NCBI GenBank assembly: GCA_034211175.1
Contig: JAXHUH010000073.1
Location: 40,939-104,938, forward strand
Reading direction: 5' to 3'
Length of the DNA stretch: 64,000 nt
Origin: JAXHUH01 sp034211175
GTDB lineage: Bacteria; Actinomycetota; Acidimicrobiia; Acidimicrobiales; CAIXPF01
Shown: piece by piece, positions 15,293 through 23,628 of the stretch
Position numbering within the stretch: position 1 is the stretch's first letter
How the letters are laid out: every line of letters begins with the position of its first letter
The notes under the pieces: generated by a model
Databases searched by the model: none
The model's input: only the letters and a program-made list of their open reading frames with translations
What the model was told of the DNA's origin: nothing
Program-made: the position numbers and the translations under genes

Positions 15293-16258
15293 TCAGCCCT
15301 CGGAGAGCTCGAGCACGAACAGCGTCGGCCAGTACTTGCCGGTCACCAGGAAGTGGCCGGTGGTCTCGTCGTACGCGATGCCGTTGAGGACCGCGCCGTC
15401 GAGGGTGACGTCCGGGCGGATCTCGCCGAGGAAGAGGGTGCCGGTGACCACGCCGGTCGTCGGGTCGATGCGGACGATGTGGTCGGTCTGCCAGACGTTG
15501 GCCCAGACCTCGCCGTCGATGCACTCGAGCTCGTTGAGCTGGTTCAGCGGTGCGCCACGGACGGTCACGGCCACCGAGCCCGTGACCTCGAAGGTCGTCG
15601 GGTCCCGGAACGTGAGCCGGTCGCTGCCGTCGCTCATGACCAGCCGCTCGCCGTCGTGGCACAGGCCCCAGCCCTCGCCCTCGTAGGAGTGGGCGTCGAC
15701 GCGGGCCATCGTGGCCCGGTCCCAGACGAGGGCGCGGCCCGCCTGCCAGGTGAGCTGGATGAAGTGGTCGTCGATCAGCGCCAGGCCCTCGCCGAACAGC
15801 TCGTCGCCGAGCGGTTCAGACCGGACCACCTCGCCGGTCACCGGGTCGAGCTGGCGGAGCTCGGAACGCTCGTACTGGCCGGTGCTCTCCCACAGCTCGC
15901 CGTCGTCGAACACCAGGCCCTGGGTGAAGGCCGCCGTGTCGTGGGGTCGCTCCTCGACGACCTCGTAGCCGATGGCGACGGGCTCGTCGCCGACCTGCGG
16001 GGCGACGGTGGTCGAGGTGACCGAGCTCTCCGTGGCCACTCCCGGGGCGGTCGTCGGAGCGGCGGTGCCCGGTGCGTCCTCGGGGGTGGTCTCGCCGATC
16101 GTCGCCTGCTCGGTCGTGTCCGGCGCGGTGAGCAGCGGGGTGATCGTGTCGGCCGAGCTCTCCGGAGGTCGGAGCGAGACCTCGCCACCGCACGCGGCGA
16201 GCAGGGCGACGGCGACGAGTGGCGCGACCACGACGATCAAGCGGGAACGGGACAGCAC
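15293..16258 (-). CDS. Lipoprotein glutaminyl-peptide cyclotransferase (plant-type)
   Basis: A 321-residue exported protein. The signal peptide runs VLSRSRLIVVVAPLV to a lipobox LLAAC at about residue 21, then a Thr/Pro/Ala-rich linker to about 95. The rest is the plant-type glutaminyl cyclase beta-propeller: PHDTAAFTQGLVF, ESTGQYERSELRQLDP, GEGLALIDDHFIQLTW, YEGEGWGLCHDGERLVMSDG, LNELECIDGEVWANVW and GIAYDETTGHFLVTGKYWP. These enzymes cyclise N-terminal Gln to pyroglutamate, protecting secreted peptides. GTG 16258 was chosen because the signal peptide starts there; the upstream extension has no signal. Confidence 0.88.
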   Translation of the reverse strand: MLSRSRLIVVVAPLVAVALLAACGGEVSLRPPESSADTITPLLTAPDTTEQATIGETTPEDAPGTAAPTTAPGVATESSVTSTTVAPQVGDEPVAIGYEVVEERPHDTAAFTQGLVFDDGELWESTGQYERSELRQLDPVTGEVVRSEPLGDELFGEGLALIDDHFIQLTWQAGRALVWDRATMARVDAHSYEGEGWGLCHDGERLVMSDGSDRLTFRDPTTFEVTGSVAVTVRGAPLNQLNELECIDGEVWANVWQTDHIVRIDPTTGVVTGTLFLGEIRPDVTLDGAVLNGIAYDETTGHFLVTGKYWPTLFVLELSEG

Positions 16259-16352
16259 CGACAGAAGGGTAGCGACGGCCACCGAGACGCCGACCGCCCC
16301 GGTGCGCTGAAATGGGGACCTCGCCCGAGCGACCCGGAACGTGGAGACTGCG

Positions 16353-17465
16353 ATGATCGTTGGCGTCCCCTCCGAGACCAAGACGCTCGAACGGCGCGTC
16401 GCGATGACGCCCGCCGGCGTGCGGGAGGTCGTCGCCGCCGGCCACGAGGTCCTCGTCGAGAAGGGGGCGGGGGAGGGCTCGGGGCTCGGGGACGACGAGT
16501 TCGTCGCCGCCGGCGCCACGATCGTCTCCGACGTCGCCGAGCTCTACGACCGGGCCCGGCTGATCGTCCACGTGAAGGAGCCCCAGGCCCGGGACCTCGA
16601 GCTGCTGCGGCCCCACCACACGCTGTTCACCTACCTCCACCTGGCCGCCTACCCCGACGTCGCCGAGGCGCTGATCGAGTGCGGCACCACGGCGATCGCC
16701 TACGAGACCGTCGAGCTGGCCTCGGGCGAGCTGCCGCTGTTGGCGCCCATGAGCCGCATCGCCGGGCGGATGGCCGTCCAGGCCGGCGCGTACTTCCTCG
16801 AGGCGGCCCACGGCGGCAAGGGCATCCTCCTCGGTGGGATCCCCGGCGTGTCCATGGCGACGGTCGTCGTGCTCGGCGCCGGGACCTCGGGATGGCACGC
16901 CATCGACGTCGCCGTCGGGCTCGGCGCCAAGGTGACGGTGCTCGACATCTCGTTGCCGAAGCTCGAGTCGGTCGAGTCGTTCTGGGGCGGACGGGTCGAG
17001 ACGCTGTACTCCACCCGCCATGCGGTGGAGCACGCCGTTGCCGGCGCCGATCTGGTCATCGGTGCGGTGCTCGTCGCCGGGCGCCGTGCGCCGGTCGTGG
17101 TCGATGCCGAGCAGGTGCGGTCGATGGCCGCGGGCAGCGTGCTCGTCGACATCTCGATCGACCAGGGCGGCTGCTTCGAGACGTCCCGGGAGACGACCCA
17201 CCAGGACCCCGTGTACACGGTCGACGGCGTGATCCACTACGCCGTCGGCAACATCCCCGGCGCGGTCCCCCGGACGTCGACGTTCGCGCTGACGAACGCG
17301 ACGCTGCGCTACACGGTCGACCTGGCCGGCGGTCTCGTCCACGCCGCCTCCCGCCACCCCGAGCTGGTCGCGGGGATCAACGTCGCCGGTGGTGAGGTCA
17401 CCAACCCGGTCGTCGCGGACACGCTCGGCCTGCCGTACACGCCGGCCGACCAGGTCGTGCGCTGA
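16353..17465 (+). CDS. ald: Alanine dehydrogenase
   Basis: A 370-residue NAD-dependent alanine dehydrogenase (L-alanine to pyruvate plus ammonia). Signature segments are MIVGVPSETKTLERRVAMTP, the substrate-binding HVKEPQ with its Lys, YLHLAAYPDVAEAL with the catalytic His, the Rossmann motif VLGAGTSGWHAIDVAVGLGA, and near the end VAGGEVTNPVVADTLGLPY. ATG 16353 has GGAG about 6 nt upstream and gives the canonical N-terminus; an upstream GTG at 16341 is in frame but less likely. It probably balances nitrogen and redox during starvation. Confidence 0.96.
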   Translation: MIVGVPSETKTLERRVAMTPAGVREVVAAGHEVLVEKGAGEGSGLGDDEFVAAGATIVSDVAELYDRARLIVHVKEPQARDLELLRPHHTLFTYLHLAAYPDVAEALIECGTTAIAYETVELASGELPLLAPMSRIAGRMAVQAGAYFLEAAHGGKGILLGGIPGVSMATVVVLGAGTSGWHAIDVAVGLGAKVTVLDISLPKLESVESFWGGRVETLYSTRHAVEHAVAGADLVIGAVLVAGRRAPVVVDAEQVRSMAAGSVLVDISIDQGGCFETSRETTHQDPVYTVDGVIHYAVGNIPGAVPRTSTFALTNATLRYTVDLAGGLVHAASRHPELVAGINVAGGEVTNPVVADTLGLPYTPADQVVR

Positions 17466-17522
17466 GGCGCCACCCGCCGCGGTCACCCCGTAGGGGTGAT
17501 CGGCCCCGATAGCGTGCGGCGG

Positions 17523-18539
17523 GTGCGTTCGTGGCTCGCCCCCATCGGCTCCGCCGCCCTGTTCGCGCTCGGCCTGCTCGTCGGCGCGCTCGCGGTCGAG
17601 ATCGTCCCGGCCGGCACCGCGCCGGCGCCCGGTGAGGGCCTCGGGGCGGCGCTGGCGGACGAGATCGCCTACGAGCCCGGCCCACGCGACGCCAGTGTGT
17701 ACGAGGGCCTGGGCACCTGGGTCGACGCGTTCGACTTCGCTCCCGCCTACTCGGGAGGCGAGCCGTCGGTGACGGTCGACGACCTCGAGGAGATGGCGGC
17801 CCTCGGCGTGCGGACGCTCTACCTCCAGGTGTCCCGCGACGACGACCGGGCCGAGGGGCTGATCCTCGACACGGAGCTGGTCAGCCGGTTCCTGCTGCGG
17901 GCCCATCGCCACGGCATCGCCGTCGTCGGGTGGTACCTGCCGCGCTTCGGCGATGTCGGCCGCGACCTCGAGCACCTCGAGGCGGTCGACACCTTCGAGG
18001 TGGCGGGACACCGCTTCGACGGGGTCGGGATCGACATCGAGTGGACCGGCGATGTCGAGGACCCGATCGAGCGGGGCGCCCGGCTCGTCGAGCTGACCGA
18101 GCGCTACGACGAGATCGCCACCGTGGACGCCATCGGCGGCATCGTCCTGCCGCCCGTGCTGCTCGAGGTGGTCAACGATCAGTTCTGGCCGTCGTTCCCG
18201 TGGGCCGAGCTGGAGCCGCTCATCGACGTGTGGCTGCCGATGAGCTACTGGACCGACCGGCGATCGGACTCCGGCTACCGCGACGGGTTCACCTACAACG
18301 AAGAGAGCACGCGGCGGCTGCGGCGCAACGTCGGCAACCCCGACGCCGTCGTCCACGGCATCGGTGGGATCGGCGACGCAGTGGACGCCGCCCAGCTCGG
18401 CGACTTCGCCGAGTCCCTCGCCGCCACCGACTCGATCGGCGGGTCGATCTACGACTGGAACACCCTCGACGACTCGGCCCGGCGGGCGTTGCGGGACCTG
18501 TTCGTGAGCGGCCCGGCCGCCGACCTGCCCTCGTCCTGA
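17523..18539 (+). CDS. Membrane-anchored or secreted putative glycoside hydrolase (TIM-barrel)
   Basis: A 338-residue protein with an N-terminal signal-anchor (RSWLAPIGSAALFALGLLVG, no clear cleavage site). The body looks like a (beta/alpha)8 domain: GLGTWVDAFDFAP, LGVRTLYLQVSRDDD, HRHGIAVVGWYLP, FDGVGIDIEWTGDVED and VWLPMSYWTDR. The D-I-E motif at the end of a central strand resembles the catalytic position of DUF4015-type putative glycosidases. The substrate is unknown. GTG 17523 follows TAGCGT (17510-17515) by 7 nt; an earlier GTG at 17496 is possible. Confidence 0.7.
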   Translation: MRSWLAPIGSAALFALGLLVGALAVEIVPAGTAPAPGEGLGAALADEIAYEPGPRDASVYEGLGTWVDAFDFAPAYSGGEPSVTVDDLEEMAALGVRTLYLQVSRDDDRAEGLILDTELVSRFLLRAHRHGIAVVGWYLPRFGDVGRDLEHLEAVDTFEVAGHRFDGVGIDIEWTGDVEDPIERGARLVELTERYDEIATVDAIGGIVLPPVLLEVVNDQFWPSFPWAELEPLIDVWLPMSYWTDRRSDSGYRDGFTYNEESTRRLRRNVGNPDAVVHGIGGIGDAVDAAQLGDFAESLAATDSIGGSIYDWNTLDDSARRALRDLFVSGPAADLPSS

Positions 18540-18574
18540 TCCGGCGCCGCCCGCCATGGCGGCGCCCGGGCGGC

Positions 18575-19396
18575 TCACGCCGCCTCGGCCGTCGGGGCGA
18601 CGATGCGCTCGACGAGCGCACGACCGCCCGGGCCGACGCGCTCCCACAGCGCGGCGAGTGCCTCGGAGGCCGGTGCGTTCTCGGCGAGCACCCAGCGGGC
18701 GAACGACCCGGTGTCGAACCAGGCCGCGCCCCGTTGGTCCAGCCCGAGCCCGAGCCCGGCGCCCGGTTGGTGGCCGGTGCGGACCTCGTGGTGGAGACGC
18801 TCCCAGCTCGTCCCGCGCGTGGCCGCGCCGGTCTGGTCGTCCGCCGGTGGTGGCTGCGCGTCGCGGCGGGCGAGGGGGTGTCGGACGCGGACGTCGAGCT
18901 CGGTGAGGTTCGCCGGGAGCTCGTCGGCGAGCGCGTCCGCGGCCAGGCGGTCGAGCCAGAGGCTGCGCCAGAGCCGCTCGATCGGCTCGCCAGGTGGTGG
19001 GGTCGGCAGCGACAGCAACCGCCGGCACACGTCGAGCACGCGGCCCGTGGGCGCTTCGAGCGGCTCCGAGCCGTCCGCATCGCCGAGGGCGCACGCCACC
19101 CGCCCCCGACGGTCGACGAAGACCGCCAGCGTGCGCTCCGCCGGCGGGTCGCCCGGCGCGGCGGTGGTGGAGGCGGCGACGTGGACGCGGGCCGGGGCGA
19201 GCAGCCCGACCGCTGACCACGACGGTGGCGCCGTGGTCCCGATCACGGCGTCGGGCAGGACGGCACCGTCGGGTGGCGCCAGGAGCTCGATCCGGCAGTC
19301 GGTCGAGCCGGGAGGGCCCCCGGTGATCGCGACGAGCGTGGTGATCGGGCAGTCGCGTGCGAGACGGCGGGCGAGGGCGACCAGGGGTGCGGACAC
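18575..19396 (-). CDS. Protein of unknown function, start uncertain
   Basis: I do not recognise this protein. From GTG 19396 it has 273 residues: VSAPLVALARRLARDCPITT, then CRIELLAPPDGAVLPDAVIG and VHVAASTTAAPGDPPAERTL, and a C-terminal half rich in Arg and Trp (LWRSLWLDRLAADALADELP, TSWERLHHEVRTGHQPGAGL, WFDTGSFARWVLAENAP). It is soluble, with no signal or membrane span. The C-terminal segment is helical and looks like a folded domain. The frame stays open upstream to 19615, and DPVALAHLVERPAV just before the chosen start also reads as plausible coding sequence, so a longer form is possible. Confidence 0.55.
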   Translation of the reverse strand: MSAPLVALARRLARDCPITTLVAITGGPPGSTDCRIELLAPPDGAVLPDAVIGTTAPPSWSAVGLLAPARVHVAASTTAAPGDPPAERTLAVFVDRRGRVACALGDADGSEPLEAPTGRVLDVCRRLLSLPTPPPGEPIERLWRSLWLDRLAADALADELPANLTELDVRVRHPLARRDAQPPPADDQTGAATRGTSWERLHHEVRTGHQPGAGLGLGLDQRGAAWFDTGSFARWVLAENAPASEALAALWERVGPGGRALVERIVAPTAEAA

Positions 19397-19699
19397 GGCG
19401 GGCCTCTCGACGAGGTGTGCGAGAGCGACCGGGTCGCCACCCCGCGAGCGCTGTGGCCATGGGTTGCCGGCCGATCGCCAACCGGCGCAGACCAGTCTGG
19501 CGCGCACCTGTGACAGTCGGGCCGGCCGCTGCGCGGCAGGCGCGAACGACCCGGGCGGGATCGACGACGCCGACGGTCCTCGACCGTCTCCGTGCCGCCG
19601 GAAGGGCGGCGTCACCGGACCCGGGGCAACCGCCGTGGTCGCGCGGGGATCTGCGGTGTCATCGACCGCGGCGCGGGCCGCGGCGTCTCGGGGGTGGGG
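19397..19699. other. 303-bp gap between unknown gene and second whiB-like gene
   Basis: The minus-strand frame of the gene ending at 18575 stays open through most of this stretch (to 19615), so part of it may be coding. Otherwise I see no convincing gene, hairpin or RNA. It must also hold the 3' end region of the whiB-like transcript. Confidence 0.4.
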
Positions 19700-20005
19700 T
19701 CAGCTCGCGGCGCGGTGGCGGTTCCCCCGGAGACCGATCGGCGCCTGGAGCGGATATCCCGCCCGCACGCGCTCCTCCTCGTTCTCCCCGCCCCAGACGC
19801 CGTACTCCCGGTGGTCGCGGCCGAACTCGCGGCACGGCTCGCTCACGGGGCACTCCTGGCACAGCTTGCGTGCCTTGGCCTCTCGCCGGCTGCGGGCCTG
19901 TGGCCGCTCGGCGCTCGGGGGGAAGAACAGGTGGGTGTTGCCGCCACAGGCGGCTCGGGCAATCCACTCCCGGTCAGCGGGCATCGGAGAAGCGGGTTGG
20001 CCCAT
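19700..20005 (-). CDS. WhiB-family iron-sulfur transcription factor (second copy)
   Basis: A 101-residue WhiB-like protein with cluster cysteines C20, C49, C52 and C58 and the turn GVWGG before NEEERVRAGYPLQAP. It closely resembles the copy at 12759-13088, including the THLFFPP-x-AERPQAR segment and an Arg-rich tail ending R-A-A-S. ATG 20005 was chosen because GAGAGG (20012-20017, minus strand) is then 6 nt away; a second ATG and a GTG lie directly upstream. It is divergent from the HIT gene, with an AT-rich palindrome (20068-20078) between them. Confidence 0.93.
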   Translation of the reverse strand: MGQPASPMPADREWIARAACGGNTHLFFPPSAERPQARSRREAKARKLCQECPVSEPCREFGRDHREYGVWGGENEEERVRAGYPLQAPIGLRGNRHRAAS

Positions 20006-20067
20006 CATCACCTCTCGCTACGAGACACTCCCGGGTGCACCCTGACCAGCGCACCCGGCCGACGACA

Positions 20068-20078
20068 TTAGTTACTAA
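20068..20078. promoter_or_regulatory. AT-rich palindrome in the whiB/HIT divergent promoter region
   Basis: TTAGT-T-ACTAA, a perfect 5-bp inverted repeat around one base, in one of the most AT-rich short stretches of the window. It could be an operator or part of a promoter for either divergent gene. Confidence 0.35.
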
Positions 20079-20101
20079 ACCACAAAAGGTGAAGGACTCC
20101 G

Positions 20102-20155
20102 ATGAACCACCCGTTCGGCGATTCCGGTCTCGCGTGTCCGAGGTCACGACGGTGA
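20102..20155 (+). CDS. Possible 17-residue leader peptide before the HIT gene
   Basis: ATG 20102 follows a strong ribosome-binding site (AAAAGGTGAAGGA, 20084-20096, 5 nt spacing) and encodes MNHPFGDSGLACPRSRR. Its TGA (20153-20155) overlaps the GTG at 20152 of the HIT-family gene (GTGA), the usual sign of translational coupling. It could be a leader that feeds ribosomes to the HIT gene, or simply a poor-start artefact. No match to a known peptide is claimed. Confidence 0.35.
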   Translation: MNHPFGDSGLACPRSRR

Positions 20156-20592
20156 GCCGGTCGGGCACCTGTGTCTTCTGCTCGATCGTGGCGGGCGACA
20201 CCTTCGCGCACATCGTCGTCGACGACGAGCATGTCGTCGCGTTCCTCGACACCCGGCCGCTGTTCGTCGGGCACGTCCTCGTCGTGCCCCGGGCCCACCA
20301 CGAGACCCTGGCCGACCTGCCGCCCGAGGCCGTGGACCCACTCTTCCGTCGGGTCCGGGCGCTGACTAGCGTGGTCACCTCAGCACTCGACGCGCGAGGG
20401 ACCTTCGTGGCCATGAACAACACGGTCAGCCAGAGCGTTCCCCACCTGCACGTCCACGTCGTCCCCCGCCGCCCCAAGGACGGGCTGCGCGGCTTCTTCT
20501 GGCCGCGGACCTCCTACGACGACGACGCCCACGCCGCCGAGGTCGCCGGGAACCTGCGGGCTCGGTTCGGCGAGGTATGGCACGCTGAGTAG
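20152..20592 (+). CDS. HIT-family hydrolase/nucleotidyltransferase
   Basis: A 146-residue histidine-triad protein. CVFCSIVAGDTFAHIVVDD is the usual N-terminus with the C-x-x-C zinc pair, followed by HVLVVPRAHHETLADLPP and the catalytic triad S-V-P-H-L-H-V-H-V-V-P-R. HIT enzymes hydrolyse nucleotide-phosphoramidates or dinucleotides. GTG 20152 is preceded by a GAGG and overlaps the stop of a small upstream reading frame; GTG 20134 is the alternative start. Confidence 0.9.
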   Translation: MSRSGTCVFCSIVAGDTFAHIVVDDEHVVAFLDTRPLFVGHVLVVPRAHHETLADLPPEAVDPLFRRVRALTSVVTSALDARGTFVAMNNTVSQSVPHLHVHVVPRRPKDGLRGFFWPRTSYDDDAHAAEVAGNLRARFGEVWHAE

Positions 20593-20677
20593 GTTCTTCC
20601 ACACTCCCCGCGTTTCCATCGCTAGGATCGTCGGGGCGCGGGTCGTAGGTTGGAGACCGAGGGATGGGCGGTCGCTG

Positions 20678-22021
20678 ATGTCAGAACCGCCGCAGGTTGG
20701 GGTCCACCCAGCTCGTGGTATCGCTGCTCGGGACGCCGGGCGCCCGCCGTCCGGGCGGGCCGGTGGCCCGACGCAGGGGACCTCCGCCGGAGGGTCCGGC
20801 GGCGCGCCCCGCCAGACGCTCGGGCAGCGCCGCGCCCGGCGACGGGCACGCCGCCTCGCCGCCCGAGCCGAGTTCGGCGGCTCCGGGATCATCGTGGTCG
20901 ACGACTCCCGCATCGTCGGCACCGGTCCCGCCGCGGTCACGCTCGTCGGCCTGGAGGCCCGCACCGCCACCGACATCGTGGAGCTGGCGGTCCCCGAGGA
21001 CGTGCCATCGCTGCTCGACGCGCTGCGCGGCACCGGCGGGGCGCACGGGCCCCACCTGTGGCGGCCGGCCGCCAAGCCCGACCGGTGGCTGATCAGCGCG
21101 GTCGTCGACGGCGTTCGCCGCAACACGGCCTGGCGGTTCATGACGGTCCACGACGCGACGGCCGAGTGGGTCGAGACGGCCCGCCTGCGCGAGGAGCTGC
21201 GCCGGGGTGAGGCGCTGGCCGACTTCGCCGCCCAGGCACTGCGCACCGCCGACGGCGCCACCCTGCGCGACCTGGCCACGACGTGCATCGAGAGCGTGCT
21301 CGGCGAGGACCGGTGCGTGATGCGCATCGGCACGGAGGTGCCGGCCGACCGGTCGATCGGGGTGCCGGTGCCGTGCGAGCTCGCGGCCCCCTGCCAGCTC
21401 GTGGTCTACGGGGCGTGCCATCGTCGGCCCGACGGCGACGACGTCGCGTTCGTGACCTCGGTCGCCGCCGCGCTGGCTCCGGCGCTGGACCGGGCCGCCG
21501 GCCAGGACGGCCACCTCGGCCCGCCCCGCGACGAGCTCACCGGTCTCGCCAGCCGACGCCTGCTCGACCGACGCCTCGCGGCCGCCCTCGGACCCGACGG
21601 GGCGGGCGCGGCCATCGTGTTCTGCGACCTCGACCGGTTCAAGGTGGTCAACGACCGCTTCGGCCACCGGGCCGGCGATCTGGTGCTCGTCGAGGTCGCC
21701 CGGCGCCTGCGGGGCGCGATCCGGCCGCTCGACACGGTCGCCCGCGTCGGCGGCGACGAGTTCTGCGTGCTGTGCCCGGCGGCGGCCGTCGAGGAGGCCG
21801 AGACCGTCTCCGAGCGCATCGTGGCCGCGCTCGAGCGGCCCGTGCTCCTGCCCGGCGGTCGCTGCGCCACGGTGTCGATGAGCGTCGGGTTCGCGCTCGC
21901 CGCGCCGGGGTCGGACCCCTCCGAGCTCCTCGACGCGGCCGACGGCGCCATGTACCGGTCGAAGCGCTCCGACGTGGAACCGATCTCGTACCTCGACTCG
22001 CCGTTCTCCGCCGCCGGCTGA
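20678..22021 (+). CDS. GGDEF-domain diguanylate cyclase with GAF-like sensor region
   Basis: A 447-residue protein. After an Arg/Gly-rich N-terminus (about 1-65) come a small PAS-like stretch (IIVVDDSRIVGTGPAAVTL), a coiled linker (WVETARLREELRRGEALADF), a GAF-like region and a C-terminal GGDEF domain from about residue 290. The domain starts DELTGLASRRLLDRRLAAAL and includes CDLDRFKVVNDRFGHRAGD and RVGGDEFCVLCP; an RxxD inhibitory site (R-P-L-D) lies five residues before GGDEF. It should make cyclic-di-GMP with product feedback. No membrane span is evident, so the signal is probably cytosolic. Confidence 0.92.
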   Translation: MSEPPQVGVHPARGIAARDAGRPPSGRAGGPTQGTSAGGSGGAPRQTLGQRRARRRARRLAARAEFGGSGIIVVDDSRIVGTGPAAVTLVGLEARTATDIVELAVPEDVPSLLDALRGTGGAHGPHLWRPAAKPDRWLISAVVDGVRRNTAWRFMTVHDATAEWVETARLREELRRGEALADFAAQALRTADGATLRDLATTCIESVLGEDRCVMRIGTEVPADRSIGVPVPCELAAPCQLVVYGACHRRPDGDDVAFVTSVAAALAPALDRAAGQDGHLGPPRDELTGLASRRLLDRRLAAALGPDGAGAAIVFCDLDRFKVVNDRFGHRAGDLVLVEVARRLRGAIRPLDTVARVGGDEFCVLCPAAAVEEAETVSERIVAALERPVLLPGGRCATVSMSVGFALAAPGSDPSELLDAADGAMYRSKRSDVEPISYLDSPFSAAG

Positions 22022-22051
22022 GCCGGTCCCGGTCGACGGCCACCGTCGCGC

Positions 22052-22801
22052 TCAGGCCCGGACCACCATCGCCAGGCCGAGGGCATCGACCGCGTCGGTG
22101 CCGGTGTCGTCGGTGCCGGTGAAGCGCTGCGCCACGCCGGCCACCACCCGCCGGGCGGTCCACACCACCGCGCAGGCGTCGAGGACGTCGTCGGTCGCGG
22201 CGCCCCTCGGCGTCGGGCCGTCGAGCACCTCGTCGATGCCCGCGACGTGCTCGACCAGCAGCCGGCGGCGGTCCGCCCGCCCGGCCGCCGTGCGCTTCGG
22301 CTCGGCCAGCGGATGGCCGGCGAGGAGCGCGAACGACAGCTCGGGGCAGACCTCGACGACCCGCTCGGCGTCGACGCCCGGGGCCCGCACGGCCCGGTCG
22401 AGCGCCTCGATCGCCCCCAGCAGGTTGAACGACTGGCGCGACAGGCCGCGCCCGTCGTCGAGTCGCCGGGCCGTCGCCAGGGCGGTCTCGTAGTCGTCGA
22501 TGCCGAGCAGTGGCCGGATCGGCGCGGGGAACACCGACGAGCGGCGGGGGCCGAGCGCCCGGCGCGCCGCCCGATCGCACGGACGCGGCCCGCGGTCGGT
22601 GAGCCCGATCGGCATGTCGACGCCGACGATGGCCAGCTCACCGGTGCGCACGCGCCCCACGACGTCGCCGATGTCGGCGACGACCTCGACCGTCGCCGGC
22701 CGCCCGGTCCGCTCGGGGTCGGGATCCGCGTCGGCGGTGACGACCAGCCAGCCCCCTCGGCAGCCGTCGACACCGGCCACGCGGCGCCCGGCGGGGCTCA
22801 C
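22052..22801 (-). CDS. DUF429 family protein (RNase H-like fold)
   Basis: A 249-residue DUF429 protein: VAGVDGCRGGWLVVTAD at the N-terminus with the conserved first Asp, VGVDMPIGLTDRGPRPCDR and ARRALGPRRSSVFPAPIRP, then SFNLLGAIEALDRA, VVEVCPELSFALLAGHP and DVLDACAVVWTARRV with late acidic residues. The family is predicted to be a nuclease-like RNase H fold; no substrate is established. Its start overlaps the stop of the PIG-L deacetylase gene by 4 bp, so the two are coupled. Confidence 0.85.
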   Translation of the reverse strand: MSPAGRRVAGVDGCRGGWLVVTADADPDPERTGRPATVEVVADIGDVVGRVRTGELAIVGVDMPIGLTDRGPRPCDRAARRALGPRRSSVFPAPIRPLLGIDDYETALATARRLDDGRGLSRQSFNLLGAIEALDRAVRAPGVDAERVVEVCPELSFALLAGHPLAEPKRTAAGRADRRRLLVEHVAGIDEVLDGPTPRGAATDDVLDACAVVWTARRVVAGVAQRFTGTDDTGTDAVDALGLAMVVRA

Positions 22802-23553
22802 ACGTCGTCGATGAGCTTGAACGCCTCGCCCAGGGCCACGTCGGCCAGGGCGCCGTGCTCGGCGGCCTTGCGCTGCACCCGCGCCGCGAACTCGTCGCGC
22901 TGGCGTTGCGCCGCGCCCGGGTCGTCGCCGATCTCCATCGTCGTCTCGTACTGGCTCTCGTGGGCCAGCAGCGCCGCGACCTTGGCATCGACGTAGCCGT
23001 CGACGTCCTCGACGTGGTCGGGCTCGTCAGCCTCGAAGAGCATGATCGCCGAGGGCCGATGGTGGGGGAGCTGCTGCTCGGGGAAGAAGTGCGGGTCGCG
23101 CGCCGCGACGACGCCCTCGACGGTCAACAAGCCGGCGTGGCGGTGGTCGGGGTGGAGGCGGTAGCGCTTCCACGGGTCGTGGCCGAGCACGACGTCGGGC
23201 CGCAGGCGCCGGATCCAGTACGCAACCTCCCAGCGCTGGCGCAGGCTGGAATCGAGCTCGCCGTCGGGCCAGCCGAGCATGACGACCTCGCCGGTCGAGC
23301 CGAGGGCGGCCGCCGCGGCCCGCTGCTCCGCCTGGCGGGTCACGACGAGCGAGGCGATGTCGGCGTTCGGGTCCCACGTGCCCTTCGAGCCGTCGGTGCA
23401 CACGAGGTGGTTGATCACGCAACCCGCGGCCGCCCACTTGGCGAACGTCGCGCCGCACCCGAACTCGATGTCGTCGGGGTGCGCGCCGATGGCGAGCGCC
23501 CGCGACGGGGTCGGCAGGTCGAGGTTGGCTCCCAAGGTCGTGCGCACCTCCAC
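22798..23553 (-). CDS. PIG-L family deacetylase
   Basis: A 251-residue LmbE/PIG-L zinc hydrolase. Metal ligands are visible in AIGAHPDDIEFGCGATFAKW (H-P-D-D) and in RLHPDHRHAG. The family removes acetyl groups from N-acetylglucosamine-type substrates, as in mycothiol biosynthesis (MshB) and mycothiol S-conjugate cleavage (Mca). EFAARVQRKAAEHGALADVA in the tail resembles proteins with a broader LmbE role, so I do not call it mshB. The 4-bp overlap with the DUF429 gene makes a two-gene operon. Confidence 0.88.
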   Translation of the reverse strand: MEVRTTLGANLDLPTPSRALAIGAHPDDIEFGCGATFAKWAAAGCVINHLVCTDGSKGTWDPNADIASLVVTRQAEQRAAAAALGSTGEVVMLGWPDGELDSSLRQRWEVAYWIRRLRPDVVLGHDPWKRYRLHPDHRHAGLLTVEGVVAARDPHFFPEQQLPHHRPSAIMLFEADEPDHVEDVDGYVDAKVAALLAHESQYETTMEIGDDPGAAQRQRDEFAARVQRKAAEHGALADVALGEAFKLIDDV

Positions 23554-23628
23554 GGGCGAAATGGCGGGCGGAGTCTACGGGCCGACCCCCGGGCGGAGGC
23601 GAGTCGCCCGCACCGGGCCCCCGGCGGG

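Noticed and set aside
15816..19481. Minus-strand open frame of 1221 codons opposite ald and the glycosidase gene
   Set aside because: Arg/Pro/Gly-rich with no family pattern; the plus strand encodes alanine dehydrogenase and a TIM-barrel protein.
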